DNA from: Alphaproteobacteria bacterium
GTDB taxonomy: Bacteria; Pseudomonadota; Alphaproteobacteria; UBA9655
Assembly (NCBI GenBank): GCA_019752515.1
Contig: JAIEMB010000002.1
Coordinates: 1 to 64,000 of the forward strand
Direction of reading: 5' to 3'
DNA: 64,000 nucleotides
The notes beneath the pieces are model-generated. The model was not told where the DNA came from. It saw only the letters and a program-made list of their open reading frames with translations, and did not search any database. Below, one piece after another: positions 55,857 to 63,773 of this stretch. The stretch's first letter is position 1. Each line of letters opens with the position of its first letter. Made by a program: the position numbers and the translations under genes.

Positions 55857-55870
55857 AGATTTGCGGTGAG

Positions 55871-55891
55871 GCTCAAGCCATCAGCTTGAGC
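55871..55891. terminator. Stem-loop between convergent trkH and an exported-protein gene
   Basis: GCTCAAGC, loop CATCA and GCTTGAGC, an 8-bp stem in the 58-base gap between convergent genes. No strong T-run follows, so it is a moderate candidate for a shared terminator. Confidence 0.5.
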
Positions 55892-55914
55892 TCCACTTTA
55901 ATGGCTGTCATTTT

Positions 55915-57600
55915 TTATAGACTTCCTAGCGCTTTAACATCGATTGTAAAGAATGGAAATGTCTCAATTTTTTCCCGCGTAACCCCTCCTAAAAATGGGC
56001 TTTTTGAGAACCAGTGATAATTATCGATTTGATAATATTCATCCGTACGTGGATCAATTAAAATGTAAGGGCTATCTCCAAATTTTTCTGTTTCATCGCT
56101 GCTCAGAGTATCTGGTATGAATCCCCACCGGCGAGGGAAATCAGTCGTGCAACGAACATAAGGAAAGTCTATAGCCTGGGAGCGACCTTTCGATTGTGAG
56201 AACGGTAGGCTCATTTTTATAAATATAGCGGCCATGGATTGGAGAGGGCGTACAACCATATATTTAACGTCCGGATCAATTTGATTTATAAAACGGGCCA
56301 CTGTAGAGTGAAAGGGCATAGATAACTGCCTATAGGTTTGTGTTCCCTGGTCTATATCGAAAGCTTGAGCAATTGGGCTATTGTATATTCCCAATGGCGC
56401 ATAGAAAGTTTTGCTCATTTTAAGTGTCATCGCCATTTTAATATCAGGAGAAGTGACTGATGTAGAGCTGTGCAGAGGTTCTTGTATAGGTTTTGATGAA
56501 ACATAAGCCACCCACGTTAGATTATCATCGCAAGAGTTAAGATTATAATCAAATCCTCTCCAAGCGCCTAAATAGTCACCTCCAGTCGAATAAGGAAATT
56601 GCTTTGCAAATAAGGACTTAAATGTTTCATCAATAAACGTTTCATCATATATAGACATTGCGCCGTGTTCCCAAATGAAAGTTTGAGCTTCAGGAATAGA
56701 TGAAGAGGAAGAAGTATGCCCAAATATGTTGCCCATGGCTTCGGCAAAGGCTCTGTTGTTTTCTTGTTCAGCCATTCTCTGTTCTGGAGTTTTCTCCATT
56801 TCTAGTCGTCTTTCAATTTCGAGTTCCGGCTCATATCGCATGTAAGCTTCAAAGCCTAATCGGCGCTTCCACCACTCAGAATTTTCTTGTGTAAGAAGTT
56901 CGATACCATAATAAAGATCTCTTTCTGGATCGTAAGTCGTATAAAAAGATTTTTCTGCTTTACTTTCAAACTGTGTAGGTTCTTTGAATATACGAGAGTT
57001 TTTGCTATTAGACCTTTTTTCGACTAATTCATCCTCTTCTACTAGTAAAGAGACAGAGCTTGCATCAAGCTTAGATTCTATGATGATGTTGTCTGAAGTA
57101 GGAAGAGGTGCAGGAAGATTACTAGCCTCATGCAAAGATTCGTCATCATCCAAAATACGTTTTACAAGAAGATTAAACTGTTCCATCGGTGGTGACCATG
57201 GCATATCCGGATCTTCTTCCATTTGTTGTGTTTCTGGGTTCCATTTCATCGTGGGCCCTCCACCTTCTGAATACGTAAAGCAGAATTCATTATCCTCGCT
57301 CTTGAACCCATAAACTTTCAAATCATCCATGCAGGAAGGAAAGTACGGTTCTACATTGTAATAAGAAAAAGTAGAATTTTTATTTTGAGTTACTAAGTAC
57401 CTTTTACCGTCTTTTGAGTCGATATACTTACCTTCTAACCCTAATTCATATCCTTGTTTAAGTATTTTAATGCTGAGAGTGCCGGATTGATTTTTCTCAT
57501 CAATACTCCCATCCTCTCCGAACATAGCCTTTGCAGAGGATAAGCTAAGTAAAAAAGTTGAAATTAAGAGGCTCTTGGTGAATAGGTTGGTATTTATCAT
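55915..57600 (-). CDS. Large exported protein of unknown function
   Basis: The ATG at 57600 follows GGAG by six bases; an ATG four codons earlier overlaps that site. A signal peptide (MINTNLFTKSLLISTFLLSL, ending near SAKA) leads a 561-residue product. It has an acidic Ser-rich middle (about residues 160-210), a Glu/Met/Arg-rich helical stretch (YEPELEIERRLEMEKTPEQR) and a final folded part with YSTGGDYLGAWRGFDY and an RRWGFIPDTLSSDE stretch. No known domain is recognised. An effector or surface role is speculation. Confidence 0.6.
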   Translation of the reverse strand: MINTNLFTKSLLISTFLLSLSSAKAMFGEDGSIDEKNQSGTLSIKILKQGYELGLEGKYIDSKDGKRYLVTQNKNSTFSYYNVEPYFPSCMDDLKVYGFKSEDNEFCFTYSEGGGPTMKWNPETQQMEEDPDMPWSPPMEQFNLLVKRILDDDESLHEASNLPAPLPTSDNIIIESKLDASSVSLLVEEDELVEKRSNSKNSRIFKEPTQFESKAEKSFYTTYDPERDLYYGIELLTQENSEWWKRRLGFEAYMRYEPELEIERRLEMEKTPEQRMAEQENNRAFAEAMGNIFGHTSSSSSIPEAQTFIWEHGAMSIYDETFIDETFKSLFAKQFPYSTGGDYLGAWRGFDYNLNSCDDNLTWVAYVSSKPIQEPLHSSTSVTSPDIKMAMTLKMSKTFYAPLGIYNSPIAQAFDIDQGTQTYRQLSMPFHSTVARFINQIDPDVKYMVVRPLQSMAAIFIKMSLPFSQSKGRSQAIDFPYVRCTTDFPRRWGFIPDTLSSDETEKFGDSPYILIDPRTDEYYQIDNYHWFSKSPFLGGVTREKIETFPFFTIDVKALGSL

Positions 57601-57735
57601 GACAAACTCCATTTATTTAATTCAATTTAATATATATGTTTTATAAAAATATAATTCAAGGGGGAAAAAGATCAGCGTATAAGTTTGGCTCACCCCCGAA
57701 ACAGAGGGTAAATGAAAATGACTCATCCCATGTTT

Positions 57736-57812
57736 TGGCGCGCCCGAAGGGATTCGAACCCCTGGCCTTTGCCTCCGGAGGGCAACGCTCTATCCAGCTG
57801 AGCTACGGGCGC
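57736..57812 (-). tRNA. tRNA-Arg (anticodon CCG)
   Basis: On the minus strand, acceptor GCGCCCG pairs with CGGGCGC, followed by discriminator G and an encoded CCA. The anticodon stem TTGCC/GGCAA encloses CTCCGGA with anticodon CCG, reading the arginine codon CGG. D- and T-arms (AGCTCAGCTGGATAGAGC; GGGTTCGAATCCC) are standard. Confidence 0.95.
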
Positions 57813-57883
57813 AGAAAAGGTGGTCAAGTCTTTAAAGGGGTTATATACTTACCTGTAACGAGATGCAATGGGTGAAGCTTTTG

Positions 57884-58081
57884 ATGACAATTATTCAAGA
57901 TCCAGTGGAAACAAAATGTTCAGTTGAACGGTGTGATGGGGGAGGGGGACCATTGGGGCACCCAGTAGTTTATCTCAACCTCGGAAAAGAAGGCAAGGTT
58001 ATTTGTCCCTATTGCAGTAAGTGTTTTGTAAAGTTCAAACCTATTCAACAGCAAGGAAAGAGACCGTCTGTAAGGTTATAG
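57884..58081 (+). CDS. zf-CHCC (NDUFS6/NUMM-type) zinc-finger protein
   Basis: A 65-residue protein with the family pattern Cys-x(n)-GGGGPLGHPVVYLNL and CPYCSKCFVKF. Homologues are the bacterial relatives of the complex I accessory subunit NDUFS6, and alphaproteobacteria often carry a small gene of this kind. The second ATG (57884) is preferred because family members begin shortly before the first Cys; the first, at 57863, adds seven hydrophobic residues. Confidence 0.85.
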   Translation: MTIIQDPVETKCSVERCDGGGGPLGHPVVYLNLGKEGKVICPYCSKCFVKFKPIQQQGKRPSVRL

Positions 58082-58173
58082 ACGGTCGCAGTTAAAATCA
58101 TAGCAGCTATTCTGCGGTAAGTAAGATATGATGGCATAGTATAAAATTCTCCAACACGGGAGTTAGGAACATC

Positions 58174-58557
58174 ATGGGAGAAAATTTTAAGCGCATTGGT
58201 TTTGTATTAATATTATTCAATGTATTATTAGGGTGCGAGCGGGAAAATAAGTTGGGGCTCCCCAATCCAGCCTCACAAAATTGTGTGACTAAAGGCGGAA
58301 AAATTGTAATGGCTCAACGATGTGATGGGGGAGAGTATGGAATTTGTATTTTCCCCAATAATTTTCAATGTGAAGAATGGGCTATGTTGAAGGGTGAGTG
58401 TCCTCTCGGAGGCGTTGATTTAGCGGCCTTTCAGACTGTAGAAGGAAGGTATTGTGCGCTAAAAGGAGGAAAAAACTTAAATAATGAAACCCAATGTCTC
58501 CTCCCTTCTGGTAAAACCTGTACGACTCAGGAGCTCTATGAGGGAAAATGTCAATAA
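58174..58557 (+). CDS. Lipoprotein with DUF333-type repeat
   Basis: A signal peptide ending in the lipobox VLLGC makes it a predicted lipoprotein. The mature part matches DUF333: NPASQNCVTKGGKIV and GGEYGICIFPNNFQCEEWA, then GECP. The final 40 residues (EGRYCALKGGKNLNNETQC, TCTTQELYEGKC) look like a second, shorter copy. These are small Cys-rich proteins of unknown function. The RBS is weak but the frame is sound. Confidence 0.75.
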   Translation: MGENFKRIGFVLILFNVLLGCERENKLGLPNPASQNCVTKGGKIVMAQRCDGGEYGICIFPNNFQCEEWAMLKGECPLGGVDLAAFQTVEGRYCALKGGKNLNNETQCLLPSGKTCTTQELYEGKCQ

Positions 58558-58574
58558 GCTTATCTAAAACTCTC

Positions 58575-59003
58575 TCATTTACTCTGGGGAGGAGTTACAG
58601 GCATTAGCACGTTTTTGAGTGTAAATCGGCCAACTAGATATGTAGGAGCGTTTGATAGAGCCGGCTGGGGTTTAAAGCTAATTTCATAAAAACAGAACTT
58701 TCCCTCTAGAGATTGTGAACCTGATTGAGTGACTGTAATCTCAGGATAGAGGGGTAAGTTCAGGGGGATGAATAAAGGATATTTTTCATCTGTGCTATTG
58801 CCATTGTACAAGGGAACAACCCATTTATTTTGATAGAGTATGGTGGGGCTTATTTTACTGTTATTGTTGTTTACAATTGAATTAACTTCACTAATTGTTG
58901 AAATAGCAGGACACAAAGATTTAGGAGCTTCTCCATAGAGAGCGTCTGAAGTGACTAAACAAAATGCAGATGTAAAGTACAGATATGATAAGAAAGTGTT
59001 CAT
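58575..59003 (-). CDS. Exported protein of unknown function
   Basis: Signal peptide MNTFLSYLYFTSAFCLVTS followed by a 120-residue mature domain starting LCPAISTISEVNSIV. It is beta-rich and Pro/Asn-rich (LFIPLNLPLYPEITVTQSGS), with one further Cys in KFCFYEI. It converges on the DUF333 lipoprotein gene 17 bases away. Family not recognised. Confidence 0.5.
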   Translation of the reverse strand: MNTFLSYLYFTSAFCLVTSDALYGEAPKSLCPAISTISEVNSIVNNNNSKISPTILYQNKWVVPLYNGNSTDEKYPLFIPLNLPLYPEITVTQSGSQSLEGKFCFYEISFKPQPALSNAPTYLVGRFTLKNVLMPVTPPQSK

Positions 59004-59168
59004 TAAAATGCGTCCTAAATGTTGTTTTTAAAATTTATTATTAATCACTATTACATTTCGCAAATTTTACGTCCAGCATAAAATGAGACACCTCGGTGTG
59101 TGTTGAATTTACATCCAGAATCAAATGCTTTTGTGATTTTTCAAAAGCTTAAAAGAGGAACACTTGCT

Positions 59169-59438
59169 TTATTTGCTGCATTCTTGAGTTGTTTCATCAA
59201 TAATAACGGGAAGCTCTAAAAGAAACTCAAGAACGAGGAGAGAATGCGCTGTGGATAACCGTCCATGCCTTTCAGCAATGCTTAAAACATTGACAACCTC
59301 AAGACGCCATAGAGAAGGAACTATCCCTTCTCTTTCTTCCTGTTGGAGACTATCAAGGATGCTATCTTCTTCGTTGCTTTTTTCGTCCTCAAAACACCAA
59401 CTCATTGTAACGGAAGAATCAAAAACAAACCGATTCAT
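59169..59438 (-). pseudogene. PIN-domain (VapC-type) toxin, C-terminally truncated
   Basis: Starting MNRFVFDSSVTMSWCFEDE, with the first acidic metal ligand Asp, then PSLWRLEVVNVLSIAERHGRL with the second Glu. A full PIN domain has about 130 residues and later Asp ligands; this frame stops after 89, so the catalytic centre is incomplete. The ATG overlaps the end of a remnant antitoxin reading frame. It is therefore a decayed type II toxin-antitoxin pair. Confidence 0.6.
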
Positions 59439-59578
59439 CGGCGCCATCTTCAATCATTTTTTTTATTTTAAGGCCTTGAAGTGTATTGCCTTGTCTAAAA
59501 CGTTTAATGGCTTCAATTGTTTCCTTTAGTGGCTTCATCTAAATGGGTTTTAGCTTCGTATGCATTTACTTCAATCAT
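59419..59578 (-). pseudogene. Phd/VapB-like antitoxin remnant
   Basis: The start reads MIEVNAYEAKTHLDEATKG, the opening of a Phd/YefM antitoxin. After a frame change it reads TIEAIKRFRQGNTLQGLKI and then KKMIEDGADE, the usual antitoxin C-terminus. The DNA-binding middle is missing (about 50 residues), so an internal deletion has killed it. It lies directly ahead of the truncated PIN frame. Confidence 0.6.
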
Positions 59579-60042
59579 TAAATGAGACTTTTCTGATTTA
59601 AACTAGTATAAGATTAGGTACTGTGCACTTATCTAAGTCAGAGGATAAAAGAGGCATAAGCAAAAAATTCTGCGAATGAAGAGGCCTACTCTCTGAAGGC
59701 GTTTAGAGACACCCTTTGTACGGCGTGTGACTCACTTTAAATGATGTTTCCTATTTGAATTATCTCCTTCAATAGCAATTATTCCTACCTTTCGAATAAT
59801 ATTTTGTTCTTTAAGTAGGAACTTTGAGTAGGTCTCCCAATTATCAGTATTACACGATATGAAAGTTTTTTAAGTGATTGAAAGAAAAATAGAATCCTGT
59901 TTGATAAAGTTGCCGAAGTTTAATGAACAAGAGACACTACCTCCTTAGAAGGCCTTATCATTATGATAACTTTGCCTAAACAGAGTTCTATGCTTCCTTC
60001 AATTAGCTAAAAACTTGCGCACAGCATTAATAGTTGTTTCTT
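59579..60042. other. Gene-poor stretch, includes a repeated 60-bp sequence
   Basis: About 460 bases with no credible reading frame. It holds a 60-bp segment (59622-59682) that recurs at 63649-63709, and a short match near 59897 (ATAAAGTTGCC) to an arm of the inverted repeat at 63064-63124. The rest looks like decayed DNA with many stops in all frames. Confidence 0.5.
59622..59682. repeat. Direct repeat, copy 1
   Basis: Begins TGTGCACTTATCTAAG and continues CAGAG-ATAAAAGA-GCATA to TCTGCGAA. Roughly four fifths of the bases agree with copy 2 at 63649-63709, which lies between IS200 and IS5 fragments. Probably the same end of a lost insertion element. Confidence 0.6.
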
Positions 60043-60468
60043 TCACTTCAATAATTTTAAAGGATCAAGTACTTCCTTAATATCCTTAATGTTCTTAACT
60101 TGAGAAAGAATTACTCCTACCCCAAAGGCAAAAGCAATTATTTTTAAAGGGCTATTAGTGATTAATTCTGCAACATTCATATTTTTAAGAATTTTGTGAG
60201 AATGCTGTACGATATCTGTACGTGGGGAAGGCTCATGCTTTTTGTTTATGAAAAATAAAAAACTACCTATCAACATAAGAAGGATACTAATCGTAATCCC
60301 GCTTTCTACATATCCTATAAGAGGAATTAGAGCTTCAAAGAGGAAGAATATCCCAATACCTAGCCCTATTACCATGACCACTCCGCCCAATACTTTCAAA
60401 ATCTTTCGTGGCGAAACAGGAGTAGGATTAAGAAAACAATCTAGAAGGAGTCTAAGTGTTGTATTCAT
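60043..60468 (-). CDS. Membrane protein coupled to the DUF883 gene
   Basis: A 141-residue protein with two N-terminal membrane helices (VLGGVVMVIGLGIGIFFLFEAL and ITISILLMLIGSFLFFI), a charged linker and a third hydrophobic stretch (IIAFAFGVGVILSQV). The ATG overlaps the stop of the DUF883-like gene (ATGA). The pairing of a DUF883 protein and a phage-holin-like membrane protein is common in stress loci. No specific function can be given. Confidence 0.65.
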   Translation of the reverse strand: MNTTLRLLLDCFLNPTPVSPRKILKVLGGVVMVIGLGIGIFFLFEALIPLIGYVESGITISILLMLIGSFLFFINKKHEPSPRTDIVQHSHKILKNMNVAELITNSPLKIIAFAFGVGVILSQVKNIKDIKEVLDPLKLLK

Positions 60469-60908
60469 TTTGAAGACCTCAGCAGTGTTCCAATAAGAAA
60501 TCCCATACCTAAGGCGCAGCCAACTATCAAGAGAGGGCGCTTCTTAATGTAATCTTCAATTTCATCAAGTTTTTCGTCACCAAATTCCACTATTTCATTC
60601 TTAGCTTTAGTAAGCTGCTCCATAGTAAGTAAGTTTGAAAACTCATAAAAAGCTTCTTTTAAGTTCTCAAATGTTTCTAAAGAAGCCTCCTTGATTTTTT
60701 CATAATTATCTTCAGATGAAGACTTTATTTTTTTGAGTGTGTTTTCCCCTTCTTGAAATTTCTCTTTTAGGCTATCTCTCTCAGCCATTAACTGTTTTTT
60801 ATTACTTGATTTGTAATTAGAAACTAATTCATCGATTTTGGAAATTTTATTTTTATATTTTTCCATTTGTGCTTCTAATTCACTAAGATAAGCCTCTTTA
60901 GTAGCCAT
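60465..60908 (-). CDS. DUF883 (ElaB/YqjD-like) membrane-anchored protein
   Basis: Start at 60908 with AAGGAGAG five bases upstream; a longer frame to 61040 has no such site. The 147 residues are a long coiled coil (LSELEAQMEKYKNKISKIDE through EKLDEIEDYIKKRP) ending in a C-terminal Gly-rich helix (LLIVGCALGMGFLIGTLL). This matches ElaB/YqjD proteins, which anchor ribosomes at the inner membrane in stationary phase in E. coli. It lies in a cluster of stress and envelope genes. Confidence 0.75.
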   Translation of the reverse strand: MATKEAYLSELEAQMEKYKNKISKIDELVSNYKSSNKKQLMAERDSLKEKFQEGENTLKKIKSSSEDNYEKIKEASLETFENLKEAFYEFSNLLTMEQLTKAKNEIVEFGDEKLDEIEDYIKKRPLLIVGCALGMGFLIGTLLRSSK

Positions 60909-61024
60909 GGTAACTCTCCTTATGTTAATCTGTTGAATAATATTCTTAAACAGAGAAGCCAGTCTATTTAACAAGGCAGAAAGAATATTTGCTCTCTTAA
61001 GTGGTAGACCGACCTCTCCTACTA

Positions 61025-61222
61025 TCAATATCCACAGCAAGGACAGGGTGGTGAATTGGGTTTATTTTTCTCTACTGATCTTTCTAGTGACTTCCCCGCC
61101 TCCTTCACATCTGTCCCCACACCTTCCATTGTGTGACATCCAACTAAGACCAAGGGAAGAGCGAGCATCATTAGCTTTGTTAGGATCCCCTTCCCTTGAG
61201 TCTTCCAAATACCTCTATTCAT
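61025..61222 (-). CDS. Entericidin A/B-like small lipoprotein
   Basis: The ATG at 61222 follows AGGA by five bases; a longer frame to 61246 is less likely. The 65-residue product has a signal peptide ending in the lipobox LVLVGC and then TMEGVGTDVKEAGKSLERSV, the pattern of entericidins. A Pro/Cys-rich tail (SPPCPCCGY) is unusual. Entericidins are stress-induced membrane lipoproteins. Confidence 0.75.
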   Translation of the reverse strand: MNRGIWKTQGKGILTKLMMLALPLVLVGCHTMEGVGTDVKEAGKSLERSVEKNKPNSPPCPCCGY

Positions 61223-61260
61223 TTTTTCCTCTTTTTTTGTTTTCAAGTGAATCTCATTTC

Positions 61261-61653
61261 TTAAATCTCTTTACTTACGCATCCGACGCCGAATGTAGTC
61301 TCGTAAAAAGAGAGTTCGTAATTTTTTAACACACTTAGATTTCTACACTCTCCATTTCCAAAAATGCCTCCTTCAGTGCCAGTAACTGCAAAGTACTCAT
61401 ATCCGTTAAAAGCATCTGAAGGAACAATGAGGTCTGCACTTTTCTTTCCTCCTGCTTTTATACTGCCATCAAAGCACTTCCAGCAATAAGGCAAACATTG
61501 GGTCGCTGGCTCTCGGATAATATGCGTCCGGATGGAATTAGAAGATGCATTAGTGATCCTTATAAGGCCCGCCTTAGCTTCAGTTGAGTACATATGCAAC
61601 GCACAAGCTGCAACTAAAGACGATAATATATATGATTTGATCTTAATATTCAT
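61261..61653 (-). CDS. Exported protein, paralogue of its upstream neighbour
   Basis: Signal peptide (YILSSLVAACALHMYSTEAKA), then GLIRITNASSNSIRTHI, a Cys-rich segment (QCLPYCWKCFDG), SAD and VTGTEGGIFGNGECRNL, ending FYETTFGVGCVSKE. The overall pattern (GL-x-I-x-N opening, a TG-x-GG-x-x-G-x-C block, a Cys near the end) is shared with the gene at 61709-62083. Probably a small secreted beta-sandwich. Function unknown. Confidence 0.6.
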   Translation of the reverse strand: MNIKIKSYILSSLVAACALHMYSTEAKAGLIRITNASSNSIRTHIIREPATQCLPYCWKCFDGSIKAGGKKSADLIVPSDAFNGYEYFAVTGTEGGIFGNGECRNLSVLKNYELSFYETTFGVGCVSKEI

Positions 61654-61708
61654 TTCTCGTACTCCTTTGTTAATATACAGTACTAAATATAATTAGCTGT
61701 TAATTATG

Positions 61709-62083
61709 TTACTCCAAGGTTGTACACGAGGTCTTTAGACCAGCTGCACTTGATTCGATGAGCAACGTATGGTTCCTTTTGGTAAGGAGCTGATCGCATT
61801 TCCCACCTAATAACTTCCAGTCCGGATCGCCTCCATTTCCTGTCGAGGCAATAACTTCAAATATAGGTTGGTTATCGACTTGTTCTTCTTCAATAATAAT
61901 ATTCTTATTACTATTAGGTGTGAGAAGTTCAGTAAAATGTCGTGAACTTTTTACTCCCCGGATAAAAACTTGGATATTCTTATCCGTGTTGTTTATAATT
62001 TGTAGTCCCCCCGCTCCTGCAGCCGCAATACACACTGTGCTAAAAGCTGTTGCAAGTATAAGTGTTTTTGTGTATTTTTTCAT
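61709..62083 (-). CDS. Exported protein, paralogue of its downstream neighbour
   Basis: The ATG at 62083 has GGAGG five bases upstream; a start four codons earlier lies in that site. A signal peptide (KKYTKTLILATAFSTVCIAA) leads to GGLQIINNTDKNIQVFIRG, FEVIASTGNGGDPDWKLLGG and GLKTSCTTLE. It shares its architecture with the gene 55 bases downstream (61261-61653), so they look like an old tandem duplication. Confidence 0.6.
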   Translation of the reverse strand: MKKYTKTLILATAFSTVCIAAAGAGGLQIINNTDKNIQVFIRGVKSSRHFTELLTPNSNKNIIIEEEQVDNQPIFEVIASTGNGGDPDWKLLGGKCDQLLTKRNHTLLIESSAAGLKTSCTTLE

Positions 62084-62119
62084 TTCTTCCTCCATTTTTT
62101 CTCTGATTTGAAGTATTAT

Positions 62120-62320
62120 TTATTTTATTGCTTCCATAAGTTCATCAATTTTTTGTTCAACAACATCTTTCGTTTCACCATAAGCGTCTTGAATGAGACC
62201 AATAAGTTTATCTTTTTGTCCGTCGACTTTATCGAGATCATCATCCGTTAAGTTACCCCACGTTTTTTTTATACTGCCCTTTAATTGAGACCATTTTCCG
62301 TTAAAAGTATCTTTATTCAT
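62120..62320 (-). CDS. CsbD-family stress protein
   Basis: A 66-residue hydrophilic protein starting MNKDTFNGKWSQLKGSIKKTWGNLTDDDLDKVDGQKDKLIGLIQ. The NGKWSQLKG and WGNLTDDDLDKVDG motifs are diagnostic of CsbD. The ATG at 62320 follows AAAGGAGAAAG; a longer frame from 62377 only adds the ribosome site region. CsbD proteins are induced by general stress; their mechanism is unknown. Confidence 0.85.
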   Translation of the reverse strand: MNKDTFNGKWSQLKGSIKKTWGNLTDDDLDKVDGQKDKLIGLIQDAYGETKDVVEQKIDELMEAIK

Positions 62321-62671
62321 TTTCTTTCTCCTTTCTCCTTTCTCTTCTTGCCTGTTTTTATGATCATACAACATCACGTTTTTGGAAAGTTGAACAAATA
62401 CAGCATTTTAAACCTTAGCTTCATATATGAAGTAAGAGAGAAGTGTTTATCTATGGAAATTCATTCCATATAATTTAATGAATTATTATTTTTCATTTTA
62501 TACGTTTGCATACGCGTTGTATCTTTGTCTGTGTACTTGCAATTACGCATACAAAAATTCGAAATGTTAATTCTTTTTTACTCCATTTTTAAAATTGAGA
62601 ATGTTAATTTTATAATTGAAGACCACAATAATAATTTTGTGGGAATCAAAAAAATAAAAATGGAGGATATC

Positions 62672-63022
62672 ATGAATACAAGAAATAATGACAGAAGCGG
62701 TAATTACCAAAATCAAAAAAGTACCACTCAAAAGCAAGATAGAGGATCAGAGCAAAGAAAGCATGAAGCCTACTCAGAACTTGGTCGTAAAGGTGGTCAA
62801 GCACGAGCTGAGCAATTGGGTCATGAAGGCTATGTAGAATTAGGCCGCAAGGGCGGTGAAGCACGTGCAGAACAACTTGCAAGAGAAGGTTTTTCCAACA
62901 AAAGCAACAAAGGTATGGACGATAGAAGACGGCAGTCCGATGAAGATGAAAGCCGCTCAAGAGAAGAAACGTCTCGCTCTCTCAGCAATGATAGTAACCA
63001 AAGCAGCAGAAGTACCCGATAG
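62672..63022 (+). CDS. KGG-repeat stress-induced protein
   Basis: The ATG at 62672 follows GGAGG at four bases; the frame is open 49 codons farther upstream without a ribosome site. The 116-residue hydrophilic product has two KGG repeats (YSELGRKGGQARAEQLGHEG and YVELGRKGGEARAEQLAREG) of the con-10/GsiB type and a Ser/Arg/Asp-rich tail. Such LEA-like proteins are made in desiccation, heat or stationary phase. It is divergent from the CsbD gene. Confidence 0.85.
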   Translation: MNTRNNDRSGNYQNQKSTTQKQDRGSEQRKHEAYSELGRKGGQARAEQLGHEGYVELGRKGGEARAEQLAREGFSNKSNKGMDDRRRQSDEDESRSREETSRSLSNDSNQSSRSTR

Positions 63023-63063
63023 AATAAAAATAATAAGTTGGGTGAGAATTCGCATATATGATT

Positions 63064-63124
63064 AATAAAGTTGCCAAGTTAGGAAAATATTAGAATCGTT
63101 TTTCCTAATTTGGTACTTTATATT
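63064..63124. repeat. Long imperfect inverted repeat downstream of the KGG gene
   Basis: The arm AATAAAGTTGCCAAGTTAGG and its following AAAA meet TTTTCCTAATTTGGTACTTT across a 12-base AT-rich spacer. Fourteen central pairs are nearly perfect and the outer part is imperfect. It could end the KGG transcript or be a small mobile element; a single arm-like match lies near 59897. Confidence 0.5.
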
Positions 63125-63296
63125 CTCTAATATGGTTAAAACCTTTGCCTTCATACGAACGAGACCTTAGTACTTACTAGAATTCTTAAGTTATTGGAAT
63201 ATTTAAAATTTTAGATTAATTGGACTATATATTTGCAATAATAACTGCTACCCTCCGCCGCATTCAAGCGAGCTTGGAATGAGACAATTGGCTAGT

Positions 63297-63642
63297 ATGA
63301 GGGATTACAGCAAAACAAGCCACACAGTTTTCTATCATTGTTTTCACATTGATGGATTACAAAGTATCGCAAACGGGTGCTGAGTGGTCATTTACGTCTT
63401 CGTGTTAGAGAGATTGTGGCCTAAGTTACAAATGAACTGAATATCAAAATTGCATAGGGACGTTCTTCACGAAAAATCCAACAAGAATTTATACAAATTC
63501 ATAAAGAGTATTGGGATGCCATTTTTGGGGTTAGAGGTATTTCAGTTCCCCAAGTGGTAATGTTACTGACAAGATTAACAATAACTATATTAATCAACCT
63601 TCTGATGCTCATAAGACAGAAAATCTTTTTAATTTCTCTTTA
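63297..63642 (+). pseudogene. IS200-family (Y1) transposase remnant
   Basis: MRDYSKTSHTVFYH followed by ITKYRKRVLSGHLRLRVREI and, after stops and a deletion, EYWGCHFWG and SVPSGNVTDKINNNYI, the order of an IS200/IS605 TnpA. The catalytic HUH region lies in the decayed part. The CCCTCCGCCG...CAAGCGAGCTTGG sequence just upstream resembles an IS200-type end. Not functional. Confidence 0.75.
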
Positions 63643-63648
63643 GGTTTT

Positions 63649-63709
63649 GTGCACTTATCTAAGCCAGAGAATAAAAGAAGCATATGCTAAGAAGTCTGCG
63701 AAAGAAGAA
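63649..63709. repeat. Direct repeat, copy 2
   Basis: Starts TGTGCACTTATCTAAGCCAG and matches copy 1 at 59622-59682 at about four of five positions. It sits between the IS200 remnant and the IS5-type fragment, so it probably belongs to a lost element end. Confidence 0.6.
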
Positions 63710-63773
63710 GCTTTCTTATAAAAGCGCAGGAAGATTCGCCTAAAGTATTTGATTTTATTAAAGAAGCACTCTA

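Noticed and set aside
62525-62671. Extending the KGG protein 49 residues upstream
   Set aside because: The extension is AT-rich and hydrophobic, unlike the family, and GGAGG sits right before the ATG at 62672.
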